Below are positions 35,021 through 44,663 of a DNA stretch of 64,000 nucleotides, in pieces (the stretch's first letter is position 1; the number at the start of each line of letters is the position of its first letter). The translations under genes and the position numbers were made by a program. This DNA comes from Sanguinoderma infundibulare (taxonomy: Eukaryota; Basidiomycota; Agaricomycetes; Polyporales; Polyporaceae). Location: positions 434,001 through 498,000 of the forward strand of contig JAVLRN010000008.1 in the NCBI GenBank assembly GCA_032821775.1. Reading direction: 5' to 3'. The notes under the pieces were generated by a model. That model searched no databases, was not told the origin of the DNA, and was given only the letters and a program-made list of their open reading frames with translations.

Positions 35021-36183
35021 ATGCCTATCCATTCCACGCCCGTCAACCACCGTTACTCGTCGACGCACAGCAGTTCTCTTGCTGACGCACCTGGCGCGCA
35101 TAACCTCAGCCAGTATCGTCTTAGGATCGCCCACGACATGGAACGCCAGTCAGTCCTTGTCGACATCGAATGGTTTTGTGACACACTCCTCCCCGACCCC
35201 GCCGATCCTCGTTTCGCTTCAGCCGGAGCCTACACGGTGGCTCAGAACCCTTTCGAAGAGCTTGCAGGTGCGGAAGCTATGGGCGAGCTCGAGATCTCCA
35301 TCGCCCTCGTTAGTCTAAGCAACTATCTCCACCTATTCATTGCGTACCTAACCACTCATATAGCTCGACGCGATCAAGAAACACAAGCTCGTTCCAGGCT
35401 GCAAGGCCGCTCCCTGCGAAAAGCGCCCCGACCCTGCTCCCATCGATGAGGACGGACAGAAGATCGACGCCGCGCTCTTTGACGAGAAGATCGACGTCTC
35501 GAATGGACAACCTCACTGGGCCGATCAAGAGGTGCCGATCGAATTCAAGTCTCACAAGACCTGCCACGACCCCTACGATGATACTACAGACGATGCTGCT
35601 ATCGCTGACACACGCAAGAAGGTTCGCGGCCAGATCACCCACTACGCGGAGCTCGTCCTCGCAATCCAGCAACGCCTCTTCCTCTTCATGTTCGTCATCA
35701 TCGGCCGCACGTTCCGGATCCTGCGTTGGGATCGGTCTGGCGTTGTCGTATCGTCTGCCGTCGACTACTACGACAACTGGAAGCTCTTCTGCGACATCCT
35801 ATGGCGCATCTCCCTTGCCCATCGTTTCGCACCGGAGATACTCGGTGCTGACCCAACGGCACGTCGTCTTCACTCAGACCATCCTGCCTGGAAGCGCATG
35901 ACCCAGGCCGCCGAGCCTCATGACAGCGACGTTAACGACGAGGAGCGCTTTCTCGAGGATGACGACCTCACCGAGCCGTTCACGTTCCGGTACGTCCGGG
36001 AGTCTTTCGAGCACACGCTCGTGGATGGATATCCCCGTTACATGGTCGAAGTTCCGGCCGGAGATAAGACGCGCTACTTCCTCATCTGCCGACCTATCTT
36101 CCAAGCGAAGGGCGTGGCGGGTCGCGGAACCCGCGGCTTCATCGCGCTCGAGCACGACCCCGACCACGACCCCGACCACGACC

Positions 36184-36217
<34 letters not shown>

Positions 36218-37927
36218 CCCAGAGCACGATGATACCCCGTTGGAACCGGGGGAGCGTCGTACGGACCGCTTCGTGTTCCTCAAGGACACATGGCGCATGA
36301 ACTACGATGGCGTCAGGCGGGAGGGCGACATCCTTGACGAGCTCAACCGAGCTGATGTCCAATACATCCCTACTCTCGTCTGCCACGGAGATATTGGAGA
36401 TCCGGTCCAGGAGACGATGACGCCTCAGTATTGGGAGCTCAAGAACGGTTCTTCTCCTTCCTCTGGCGACTCGAAGCGCAACAAGACGGACGACGCCGCT
36501 GGACCCTCCGTTCCACCGCCCAAGGGCCTTTCAGTGGATGCAGGCGACGATGAGGATAGTGATGACGACATCTTCCGAAACGGTTGTCCATTGCGTAAGC
36601 ACGTCCACTATCGCTTCGTCGTTGAAGAGGTGGGAAGGCTGTTGTCCGCCGCCGAGGATGAACGCAGGTTGCTGTCGCTCGTCATCGACTGTCTTACAGG
36701 TGCGTTCCTCACGTCGTTTGCGTGGTTGAAACGCGCTGACTGTTCGAGTAGCCCATCAGCAAGCGTACAAGCTCGACATCTTGCATCGGGACATCAGTTC
36801 CGGGAATATGCTGGTGTACCCCAGGATGGAGGTTTTCAGCGACGGCAGGCGGGTGCTTCGCTTGGTCGGGTTGCTGACTGATTGGGAACTGTCAAAGAAA
36901 CTTGACAAGCCCTCACGGAGACGCCAGCCCGAACGAACGGTACGTCCCGTCTCCTTCCAATGATGCGTCTCTTCTCTTACCAGTATTACAGGGTACATGG
37001 CAGTTCATGTCGTACGGGCTGCTGGCCCATGGCTCGAAGGTCATGGAGCTGTCTGATGACTTGGAGTCGTTCCTCTACGTCTTCCTCTACTTCCTCATCC
37101 GCTACGTCGAGTCGAACTGCACAGACGTTGCCGGGTACCTCGAGGAGTTCTTTGACTGCTACACCATCCGCGATGGAGCGTACTGTGTTGGATCAGCGAA
37201 GAGGAGCGCCATCCGGACCGGGGAGCTCGAAGTCGCCCCCTCTGTCAGGCTCTCGTTCACGCAGCCACCCTTGAATGACCTCATCCGTCGTCTCTTCCGC
37301 TCGTTCTGTGCGCACTACAAGATAGTGGAGTACGAGGCACATCGGAGGGCCATCCCTCAACCTGTGTTCGCCCCAGCTGCTGCAAAGGCCACTGTCCCAG
37401 CTTCCAGCGTCAAGGCTCCTATTTACGGTGCCCGCCTCATGGCCGAGCCGTCTATCGTCCCGGAGACCGAAGACAGTGAAGATGAAGATGCACCGCCTAC
37501 CGACAGACAGCGAAGGCTCGCTGGGAACGTCGCGGACCACGACCGGTTCTTCAACATCTTGCGCGCCGCGGTGCGCGCAGAGACCTGGGCCACGGCCTCG
37601 ACCTGGGTCGGCGACCGAGTCTCGAGCAACTGGAAGTCGTCGAGGAACATCGGCCCGCCGGTGAACACGCACACTGCGAAGAACAAGAAGCAGAAGGCGA
37701 ACAGGCTTCCAATGGCGCTGCGCAGCTCCCACTACACCTCCGCCCCAGCCGGGATTCCTTCGAACCCGCCGCGGGCGTCGGGCTCTGGGCATGGCTCGGG
37801 GGATGGTGCGCAGGGCTCGGAGGGTGATGCGTCGGGCTCAGGCTCGCGGGCGCGCGGGGCTGCGTCTCGGCTCCCCGCCGCGGCTCCGAGCGAGCACCAG
37901 ATGTCGCTTCGCGACCGGAAGGCTTAG
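35021..37927 (+). CDS. FunK1-type fungal protein kinase
   Basis: Four exons: 35021-35308, 35364-36699, 36752-36939 and 36992-37927, in phase, 915 residues. The ATG at 35021 (MPIHSTPVNHRYSS) is the first in frame. FunK1 kinases are a family expanded in mushroom-forming fungi; their substrates are mostly unknown. The catalytic loop is HRDISSGNML (about residue 551), the metal-binding block is LTDWELS (DWE instead of DFG, usual for FunK1), followed by GTWQFMS and an SDDLESFLYV helix. The N-terminal 500 residues hold the family's FxSHKTCHDPY-type region and an inserted run of Asp/His/Pro/Glu repeats (36152-36230). The tail is Gly/Ser-rich and ends in LRDRKA. It lies between a dead and a live HET gene. 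Confidence 0.85.
36152..36230 (+). repeat. coding low-complexity repeat (HDPD / EHEH) in FunK1
   Basis: Alternating GAC-CAC-GAC-CCC and GAG-CAC codons encode HDPDHDPDHDPEHEHEHEHE. The tract interrupts the kinase N-lobe region and is acidic and histidine-rich, possibly metal-binding. The near-perfect codon repetition suggests slippage. Confidence 0.8.
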
Positions 37928-38304
37928 TGTGGTGTTCGACGACGCACCTTGGACTGTTACCGTATATGCATTCTCGCTACTGGATAACCGTCTTCGTGTT
38001 TCGGATTGTTCTCTCTTTCAGTCGTATAGAAAATGCCTTTTCTTTCAACACTATTTGACCGCGAATTGTTTGCGCCACCGCCATGCGTCCATCTCCTGCC
38101 CCTTTCGATGCATTACTTGCAGACGATCGAGCCCTGGCCGAAGCGACCTTCGATGATAGACGTATCTTCGTCTTCGTCGTCCTCGCGGCCCTCGCGTTTG
38201 AGCTCTTGCTCGGCCTTGTTGTAAACCGCACTATATTGCGAACTTATCGGCTTAGTGATCACGGTTTATCGGGCTCAATGTTATTTGAAACCGTGGAAGA
38301 TATC
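37928..38304. other. intergenic between FunK1 and HET gene, nothing recognised
   Basis: A short open stretch near 38083-38316 contains a hydrophobic run but has no recognisable motif. It ends inside the HET promoter boxes, so I do not call it a gene. Confidence 0.4.
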
Positions 38305-38510
38305 GACCTGCCCTAAACCGTTTGAAATTGGGCAACTCCGAAACGACCGTTACTAGTACTGCCTCCTCCCTCCACTAATCAAGGGTAGACGGGCGAAAGA
38401 AAACCCAGAGAGCGTACGGTGCGCACAGTTCAATGCACTAGTGCAAAGTCTGCACTATAATGTCCCGAGTAACAAAGTAGCTCACGCAGGCTATTTGTTC
38501 TAGGACGGCG
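38305..38510 (+). promoter_or_regulatory. conserved HET-gene promoter modules
   Basis: Three blocks are shared, in order, with the reversed upstream region of the HET gene at 41434-43431. They are GACCTGCCCTAAAC (38305-38318), a segment ending in the 12-bp palindrome TGCACTAGTGCA (38434-38445), and CAAAGTAGCTCAC-G-CAGGCTA (about 38473-38495) just before the ATG. The sequence between the blocks has diverged, so the blocks stand out as selected or recently gene-converted. Confidence 0.65.
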
Positions 38511-38518
38511 GCATAGCC

Positions 38519-40477
38519 ATGCGGCTTCTGGATACCCATACCGGACAATTCGTGGACAAGAGTCCCAGGACGACCACGTACGCCATCCTATCGCATACCT
38601 GGGGAGAGAGAGAACAGACATACCAGGAATTGCGAGAAATTCAGACGTCCTATGGGAACGATGGCCGTCCCCGCTCTGTATCGGCCCGTCTCGCGCGAAG
38701 CTTACTATACCTCAATCCCGGTCGATCTCCCGCTCCCCGCGTCCCCTCGGATAGGTCATCTCACGCCTCTCACGTCGCATCTATTTGGGACGATCTGAGA
38801 CTCTCTCCCAAGATCCGCGACGCATGCGCGCTCGCGCGGAAGGAGGGCTACGACTACCTCTGGATCGACTCGTGTTGCATCGACAAGACCAGCAGCTCAG
38901 AGCTGACAGAGGCCATCAACTCCATGTACAAGTGGTACGCCAGCGCCGACGTGTGCTATGCGTTCCTCGCAGACGTTCCATGCTCGGACCGGATGGACGG
39001 ACGAAATTTGCGCCTCCGCGGGAGCCGCTGGTTCAGACGAGGGTGGACGCTTCAGGAGCTCATCGCACCCGGCGACGTCATCTTTCTCTCTCAAGACTGG
39101 AATGTCATCGGTTCGAAGCACGATCTTGTCGAGCTCATAGAGGACGTCACGGGCATTAGCGGTGAGGCACTCCTGCACGAGATGTCGCTCGACGAGTTCA
39201 GTGTCGCGCAACGCCTCTCGTGGGCCTCTCGACGCCAGACAACAAGGGAGGAAGACCGGGCGTACTCGCTGCTAGGCATATTCAACATCAACATGCCAAC
39301 GCTCTATGGCGAGGGCGACGGTGCGTTTCGCCGGCTGCAAGAGGAGATCGTCCGGCGCATACCGGACCAGAGCATCTTCGCTTGGAGTAGTGTTTACCTG
39401 GACTCCGAGGTCCCTCAATCTATCGCTGCCACAGGGGAGCGAGAGGCTCGAGGCGTTCAATGCCGAGAATACCGTTCGCGCTTTGGCCAGTCGTTCCTCA
39501 CCCCGTTCCTCGGCGTATTCAACACATGCGGACGCATCAAAGCGGTCTCTCATGACGATGTCTTCCCTCGGCTTCAGCTTCCCGATCTTCCTGCCATCGA
39601 CTACACGTCCACGCCGCATGGTATCCGTACGCAGGTGCCGGTGATTCCCCTGTCCCTCTACCTTCCTCCGAACGCGACCCAGTACGAGGGACCGCCATCC
39701 GAGTGGTTCCTGGCCATCCTCGGATGCGAACACACGGATCGCCCGGGTCATCTCTTGGGCCGCGCCTGCCGCATCCTCCCCTCCGTGTCCGGCATCGAAG
39801 TCTTGCGCGTCGGATTGCTCGTCCTCCCTCGACCGGAGCGCGGTGATTATTGGTCCGGCCTCTTTCCTCTCTCGGCTGCGACCATCGAGCGCTGCCGGTC
39901 AGCGATCGTGCTCAAGACGGTTTACATCTCCCACCCCGATCGCGAAGACTGGGCGCTGGAGGCCGCCCGCCGCCCGCCAAGCCGGACGATCAACCTGACG
40001 CTGTCGAGGCAGTCTTACAAAGCCCTGCGCGCCCAAGGGTACACGCTCGAACTGCGAGGCCCGGACGAGGACCACCCGACGACACACGAGCTCACCCTTT
40101 TCAACGACGAACACACCATCCTCTTCAAGCTCGAGCATGCCCTGAAGCCCGAGCGCGACGGGCAAGAGTTGACCATCAGAGGCACTGCTCAAATGTCGCG
40201 GGCCTTTCTCGACTCCCGGAACGAGGGGGACGACCAGGCAGATCCTGGGACCCCGGCCGTGTCAATGGAGCACTGGCGTGGGGGCAGGTTCTCCTTCAGT
40301 TCGCTCGACAAGAAAAGAGTCAGGCTGACTGCACCGGGGGTGAAGGCGGCTGTCACCGTCACCGTCGGCTTCGAACTGGCCGCGCGATCACGTTTCTTCC
40401 TCCTCATCGACGTTCTCACCGACACGACCGCAACCACTAGCTCGTCCGTGGACGCGGGAGTTGGCGAAAAGCGATGA
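38519..40477 (+). CDS. HET-domain protein (DUF8212-type), intact copy 1
   Basis: A single exon of 652 residues. HET domains take part in heterokaryon (vegetative) incompatibility and other programmed cell death responses in fungi. Motifs: YAILSHTWGE near residue 20, ACALARKEGYDYLWIDSCCI (about residues 100-120), SMYKWYASADVCYAFLADV, RRGWTLQELIAPGDVIFLSQ, FSVAQRLSWAS, REEDRAYSLLGIFNINMPTL-YGEG. The second half is a beta-rich region (RTQVPVIPLSLYLP, AILGCEHTDRPGHLLGR) of unknown role, shared by all copies here. No effector domain such as NACHT is present, so it may act alone or with a partner. It faces its paralog at 41434-43431 tail to tail across 956 bp. Confidence 0.88.
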   Translation: MRLLDTHTGQFVDKSPRTTTYAILSHTWGEREQTYQELREIQTSYGNDGRPRSVSARLARSLLYLNPGRSPAPRVPSDRSSHASHVASIWDDLRLSPKIRDACALARKEGYDYLWIDSCCIDKTSSSELTEAINSMYKWYASADVCYAFLADVPCSDRMDGRNLRLRGSRWFRRGWTLQELIAPGDVIFLSQDWNVIGSKHDLVELIEDVTGISGEALLHEMSLDEFSVAQRLSWASRRQTTREEDRAYSLLGIFNINMPTLYGEGDGAFRRLQEEIVRRIPDQSIFAWSSVYLDSEVPQSIAATGEREARGVQCREYRSRFGQSFLTPFLGVFNTCGRIKAVSHDDVFPRLQLPDLPAIDYTSTPHGIRTQVPVIPLSLYLPPNATQYEGPPSEWFLAILGCEHTDRPGHLLGRACRILPSVSGIEVLRVGLLVLPRPERGDYWSGLFPLSAATIERCRSAIVLKTVYISHPDREDWALEAARRPPSRTINLTLSRQSYKALRAQGYTLELRGPDEDHPTTHELTLFNDEHTILFKLEHALKPERDGQELTIRGTAQMSRAFLDSRNEGDDQADPGTPAVSMEHWRGGRFSFSSLDKKRVRLTAPGVKAAVTVTVGFELAARSRFFLLIDVLTDTTATTSSSVDAGVGEKR

Positions 40478-40679
40478 ATTGGCCGCGGTGCCCTGGAGAC
40501 GCGTCAGCATGGCAGGACGAGAAAGGCGGAGATGACATCGAAGACTCCGGTACCGACGACGACGGAACCGGGCGTTGCAGCAGACCTGAGGAAAGCCATC
40601 GGGCGGTCAGAGGAGCATGCGAGGGCGAGGCACTGGTTTCCGTGAAGAGCTACCTTACGAGCTACCCGGAGACGGTTGA

Positions 40680-40850
40680 TCGGACGCCTCCCTTTCTCTG
40701 GACAGGAGCAGCGTACTCACCTTAAGTTGTTATGGGACTGTTGTGGTAGCTTGTGGCAAACCGAGCTCGAGAGAGAAGCAAGTGTTTATTCATCTAGTCG
40801 TCGTACAAGAACTTCAGTTGGATGAATCGGGTGCGAGTGCGAATGCGTGA
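40680..40850. repeat. short duplicated segment, paralog at about 44405-44560
   Basis: CTCTGGACAGGAG, CTCACCT-AAGTTGT and GTGTTATTCATCT-like blocks occur in the same order and spacing near 40698-40800 and 44411-44515. The segment is non-coding in both places. It sits just before the LCHN fragment here and just after the Ser/Thr/Pro-rich gene there. Confidence 0.5.
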
Positions 40851-40904
40851 GTTGTACAGAGAGAAAAATAGGATTGGGATCTACGACCATCCCTTGAAGA
40901 AAGA

Positions 40905-41290
40905 GAACATGATTGCGGCGGGCCTGCCATCCAGCGCGCGCGCGACGTCCGCCTGGACGTGGTTAGGCATCAAGGCCCTCGCCGCTCATACGACATCGAC
41001 AACGGCGGAGGCCCTCGCGCCGCTGGAAGAGATGTTCACCCCGGGCGAACGGAACACGCTCCCACAACCCGCGGGCCCATGAGAAGCGCGAGGAGGGAAA
41101 GGGAGGTTTTGAGGATGGCTCGCGCTCCTCAACGAGTTCCACATGAACATCACCGCAGTCCTGTCGAGTCTCGAGACGCTGCGCGAGATGCGCAAGTCGT
41201 GCATTCTCCCGCCTCCGTCTTCATCGGCTCCGTCCTCGCCGCGGCCCGGTGTGGGCTCGAGCGCGCCGCTCTCAAGGTGCCCCTCCACTG
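40905..41290 (+). pseudogene. duplicated fragment of the LCHN-like gene
   Basis: The plus strand encodes MIAAGLPSSARATSAWTWLG, then TTAEALAPLEEMFTPGERNT and NITAVLSSLETLREMRKSCI. These match, in order, TIAASRPSRAIRRASAISAW-TWTG, TGEALAPSEEMFIPGERSK and NTTAVLSRLGTLLETRKLCN of the LCHN-like gene at 7365-9729. Nucleotides match too (EEMF region: GAAGAGATGTTCA in both). The copy lacks both ends and has a stop and a frame change between blocks, so it is a dead fragment moved into the gap between the two HET genes. Confidence 0.8.
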
Positions 41291-41433
41291 AAAACCCGGG
41301 GCTCGCCCTCGCGTGCGCTTCTCAGCCTCTCCAAACGCCAGATTGCAACCCTTGGATCGATTGCAACACCAGGTTACGTCGTCTCCGGGACCGGGATCTT
41401 CGAGGTTGTCTCGGCCTTCACATCCTCCACCGT

Positions 41434-43431
41434 TCACGCGTCTCCGACAGCAAACGAGCTAAGCCCTTGCTCTTCTCCCGGCTCAGCGTCAATAGGAGGA
41501 GTAGGGATGGTGGTGGCGGCGGCGGCGGCGGTCGTGTCGCTGAGAACATCGACGACGAGGAAATAGCGCGATGGCGCGGCCAAGTGGAAGCCCGTGCTCA
41601 CCGTGACTACCGTCGAGGCCACCGGTGCGGTCAGCGCGACTTTTTTCTTGCGGAGCGAGCTGGACCAAATCATGGAGTTGGACCATTGTAAGCGTCCTAC
41701 AGGCACGGTTCCAGGATCTAGCAGCGCCGGAGGATCCCCTTCGCCTGAGTCGAGCACGGGCTGCACCATCTGCACGTCCGCTTTGATGATCAACTTGTGA
41801 CCATCGCGCTTTAGGATATGCTGGCACTTGATGACGATGGTATGATCGTCGCTGGAAAGGGTGAGCTCGTGGGTTGTGGGGTGGTCCTCATCCGGACCTC
41901 GGAGTTCGGCTGTGTATCCCTGGGCGCGCAGAGCTTCGCGAGACTTCCGCAACAACGTCAGGCTGATCGCCTGGTGCGGCTGACGGCGAGCGGCCTCCAA
42001 CGCCCAGTCTTCGCGGTCGGGGTGGGAGATGTATACCGTCTTGAGCACGATCGCCGACCGACAGCGTTCGATCGTCGCAGGCGACAGAGGGAAGAGGCTC
42101 GGCCAGTGGTCATCGGGCTCTTGATTTGGAGAGATCTTCACCGCTGCGCAGCGCAGGAACTCGACGTTGGACTCGGAGGGAAAGATGCGGCAGACGCGGC
42201 CTAGAAGGTGACCAGGGCGATCCGTCTGTTCGCATCCGAGGATGGCTAGATACCACTGGGACCGTGGTCTCTCGTAGTACTCCGTAGCGTCTGGGGGAAG
42301 ATAGAGCGAGAGGGGAATCGTCGGCACTTGCGTGCGGATGCCGTGCGGGGTGGACATGTACTCGATGGTCGGAAGATGGGAGAGCTGGAGCCGACGGAAG
42401 ACATCATAGTAAGACACCGCTTTGATGCTTCCACATGTGTCGAATTCATCGGGAGATGAGGCGAGAAACGACTGGTGAACACCCGAAACGGAGTAAACGG
42501 GCGGCGACCCTTCGAGGTGTCGATACCCTCTCTCCGATGTGGCGATAACAGGTTCCTGGAGGTTCTCGGGGCCAAGGTACAGGTCACCCCACGCGAAGAT
42601 GCTCTGATCGGGTATGCGCCGGAAGATCTCCTCCTGCAGCCGTCGAAAAGCGGCCTTGCCCTCGCCGTAGAACGTCGGCATGTTGATGTTGAATATTCCC
42701 AACAGCGAGTAGGCCTCGTCCTCCTCCCGCGTTGTCTGCCGTAGCGAGGCCCAGGAGAGGCGTTGCGCGACGCTGAACTCGTCGAGCGACAGCTCGTGCA
42801 GAAGGGCCTCGCCACTGATGCCAGTGACGTCCTCTATGAGCTCGACAAGATCGTGCTTCGAGCCGACGACTTTCCAGTCTTGAGAGAGAAATACGACATC
42901 ATTCGGCGCGATAAGCTCCTGGAGCGTCCACCCGCGTCTGAACCAACGGCTCTGGCGGAAGCGGGATTCTTCTGCGTGATGGTCTTCGTCGGCTGGAACG
43001 TCTGCGAGGAACGCATAGCACACGGCCGCGCTGGCGTACCACTTGTACATGGAGTTGATGGCCTCTGTCAGCTCGGAGCTACTCGTCTTGTCGATGCAAC
43101 ACGAGTCGATCCAGAGGTAATCGTAGCCCTCCTTCCGCGCGAGCGCGCAGGCGTCGCGGACCTTGGCAGAGAGTTTCGGATCGTCCCAGATGGACACGAC
43201 GTCAAGGGGTTGGGAAGAACCCTCTGACGGGGCGTCAAGAGCTAAAAATCGACCGGGATCCTCGGTGTTGGGCCTTCGGGTGGATCGGCTGTCCCCGTAG
43301 AAAGCCTGGATTTCTCGGATCTCCTGATATGTCTGTTCTGACTCTCCCCAGGTATGTGATAAGATGGCGTACGTGGTGGTTTTGGGATTCTTGTCTACAA
43401 ACTGTCCAGTGTGGGTATCAAGAAGCCGCAT
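41434..43431 (-). CDS. HET-domain protein (DUF8212-type), intact copy 2
   Basis: A single exon of 665 residues starting MRLLDTHTGQFVDKNPKTTT. All HET motifs of copy 1 are kept: SHTWGESEQTYQEIREIQ, LWIDSCCIDKTSSSEL, RRGWTLQELIAPNDVVFLSQ, FSVAQRLSWAS, SLLGIFNINMPTFYGEGK. The C-terminal half is also conserved (TQVPTIPLSLYLP, AILGCEQTDRPGHLLGR), with a longer Ala/Thr/Pro-rich tail (TTAAAAATTIPTPP) caused by a GCC/GGC-rich repeat near 41517-41532. It forms a large inverted repeat with copy 1. Its 5' side carries the same promoter modules. Confidence 0.88.
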   Translation of the reverse strand: MRLLDTHTGQFVDKNPKTTTYAILSHTWGESEQTYQEIREIQAFYGDSRSTRRPNTEDPGRFLALDAPSEGSSQPLDVVSIWDDPKLSAKVRDACALARKEGYDYLWIDSCCIDKTSSSELTEAINSMYKWYASAAVCYAFLADVPADEDHHAEESRFRQSRWFRRGWTLQELIAPNDVVFLSQDWKVVGSKHDLVELIEDVTGISGEALLHELSLDEFSVAQRLSWASLRQTTREEDEAYSLLGIFNINMPTFYGEGKAAFRRLQEEIFRRIPDQSIFAWGDLYLGPENLQEPVIATSERGYRHLEGSPPVYSVSGVHQSFLASSPDEFDTCGSIKAVSYYDVFRRLQLSHLPTIEYMSTPHGIRTQVPTIPLSLYLPPDATEYYERPRSQWYLAILGCEQTDRPGHLLGRVCRIFPSESNVEFLRCAAVKISPNQEPDDHWPSLFPLSPATIERCRSAIVLKTVYISHPDREDWALEAARRQPHQAISLTLLRKSREALRAQGYTAELRGPDEDHPTTHELTLSSDDHTIVIKCQHILKRDGHKLIIKADVQMVQPVLDSGEGDPPALLDPGTVPVGRLQWSNSMIWSSSLRKKKVALTAPVASTVVTVSTGFHLAAPSRYFLVVDVLSDTTAAAAATTIPTPPIDAEPGEEQGLSSFAVGDA

Positions 43432-43441
43432 GGGTCTGCCT

Positions 43442-43695
43442 GGAACAAGTAGCCTGAGTGAGCTACTTTGTCACTTGTCAGTGGGTCATAACATAGGGTA
43501 GCCTTTGCACTAGTGCATCGAACTATGCGCACCGTACACTCTCCGATATTTCCGTCTGTTGACCACCCTCGATTAGCGGAAGGAGAAGGAGTTTGGAATC
43601 GACTCAGTTGTACAAGTAACGGTTTCTGACTCTGAGTTGTTTAATCGAAAGTTTAGGGCAGGTCGATAATTTGTAACGGGGTTTTTAGGGCAGGT
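43442..43695 (-). promoter_or_regulatory. conserved HET-gene promoter modules (reverse orientation)
   Basis: Read on the minus strand: GCCCTAAAA (within 43682-43695), GACCTGCCCTAAAC (43651-43664), TGCACTAGTGCA (43506-43517) and CAAAGTAGCTCACTCAGGCT (about 43448-43470), then the ATG at 43431. Order and spacing match those upstream of 38519. Confidence 0.65.
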
Positions 43696-43699
43696 GTTA

Positions 43700-44600
43700 A
43701 ATGGCATAAAGCCCGATAAACAGCGATCATTAAAGTAATAAGTCGGCAAAGTAGTGCGATACCCGTAGTAGTTCTGCACTCTTGCTACTTGCCTCCCTCC
43801 ACCTCTCAGCTCTTCATGGCCTCAGATGAACGCTTGCGACTACTCACAGGATCTTCCACGCCGGCCCACGCCGCTGCTGACTTCGCAATCGCCGAGCACC
43901 CAAGCTAACTGCCGCCAATCGATCTCGCGACCCGGAGGATTCTCGCTCAGAGAGATGGATGGGGCATCTGGGTGAGTGCATTCTGGTATCCCATGCGTCT
44001 CGTACCCCACGTCTGCACCTGAGGCGAATCGTGATGCAAAATTCTCATCCGGCGAGATGCTCTCGCACGCAGCGAATGTACTATGGGTTGAACCGTATGT
44101 TTCGGACAGCTCGGCCTATAGCAGATCATTCGCAGGCCACGTCCGTGGATTGGACGATCGTGCGCCCGCGACGTGGCGGATTCTGGCTCAGAGCAAATGT
44201 AGTGATGAACTATACGTCGGGACCTGGGTGAGTACATTTTATCATTGACGTATTTACCCCACGCGTCCCCGTCGGTCTTTTGCACCAGAGGCGATTCATG
44301 ATGTGACGTCGACGTTCAACGAGACGCTCTCGCACGCGGCGAATGTACTATGGGTCGACTTATCTGTCTCCGAGATACGTCGGCCCATAGCAGATTGTTC
44401 GCGTGCCACGTCTCTGGACAGGAGTGTCACGCTCACCTGAAGTTGTCATTGGATGCTTGCGCCACGCAAACGGGGTTCCGATTCAAGTCCCAGCGAGCAG
44501 GGAGGTGTTATTCATCTACAATTTGTACAAAAGGATTAGGCATAAATCGAGTGCAAATGGAATTGTGTCTGTTTTCCAGAGGATGTTATGGTGTGCCACG
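43700..44600 (-). repeat. degenerate repeat modules matching the left edge of the window
   Basis: No gene. Reverse-complement copies of the GTACATTCGxCGCATGCGAGAG module lie at 44061-44081 and 44335-44350, each next to a GGCC(C/T)ATAGCAGAT-like element. The same modules occur on the plus strand at 1441 and 1938. Confidence 0.5.
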
Positions 44601-44663
44601 ACTGTAGGGAGTCGAAGAGCACAGGCCATTGATATGGGTCGACTTGTATGTCTACCTCCACCG

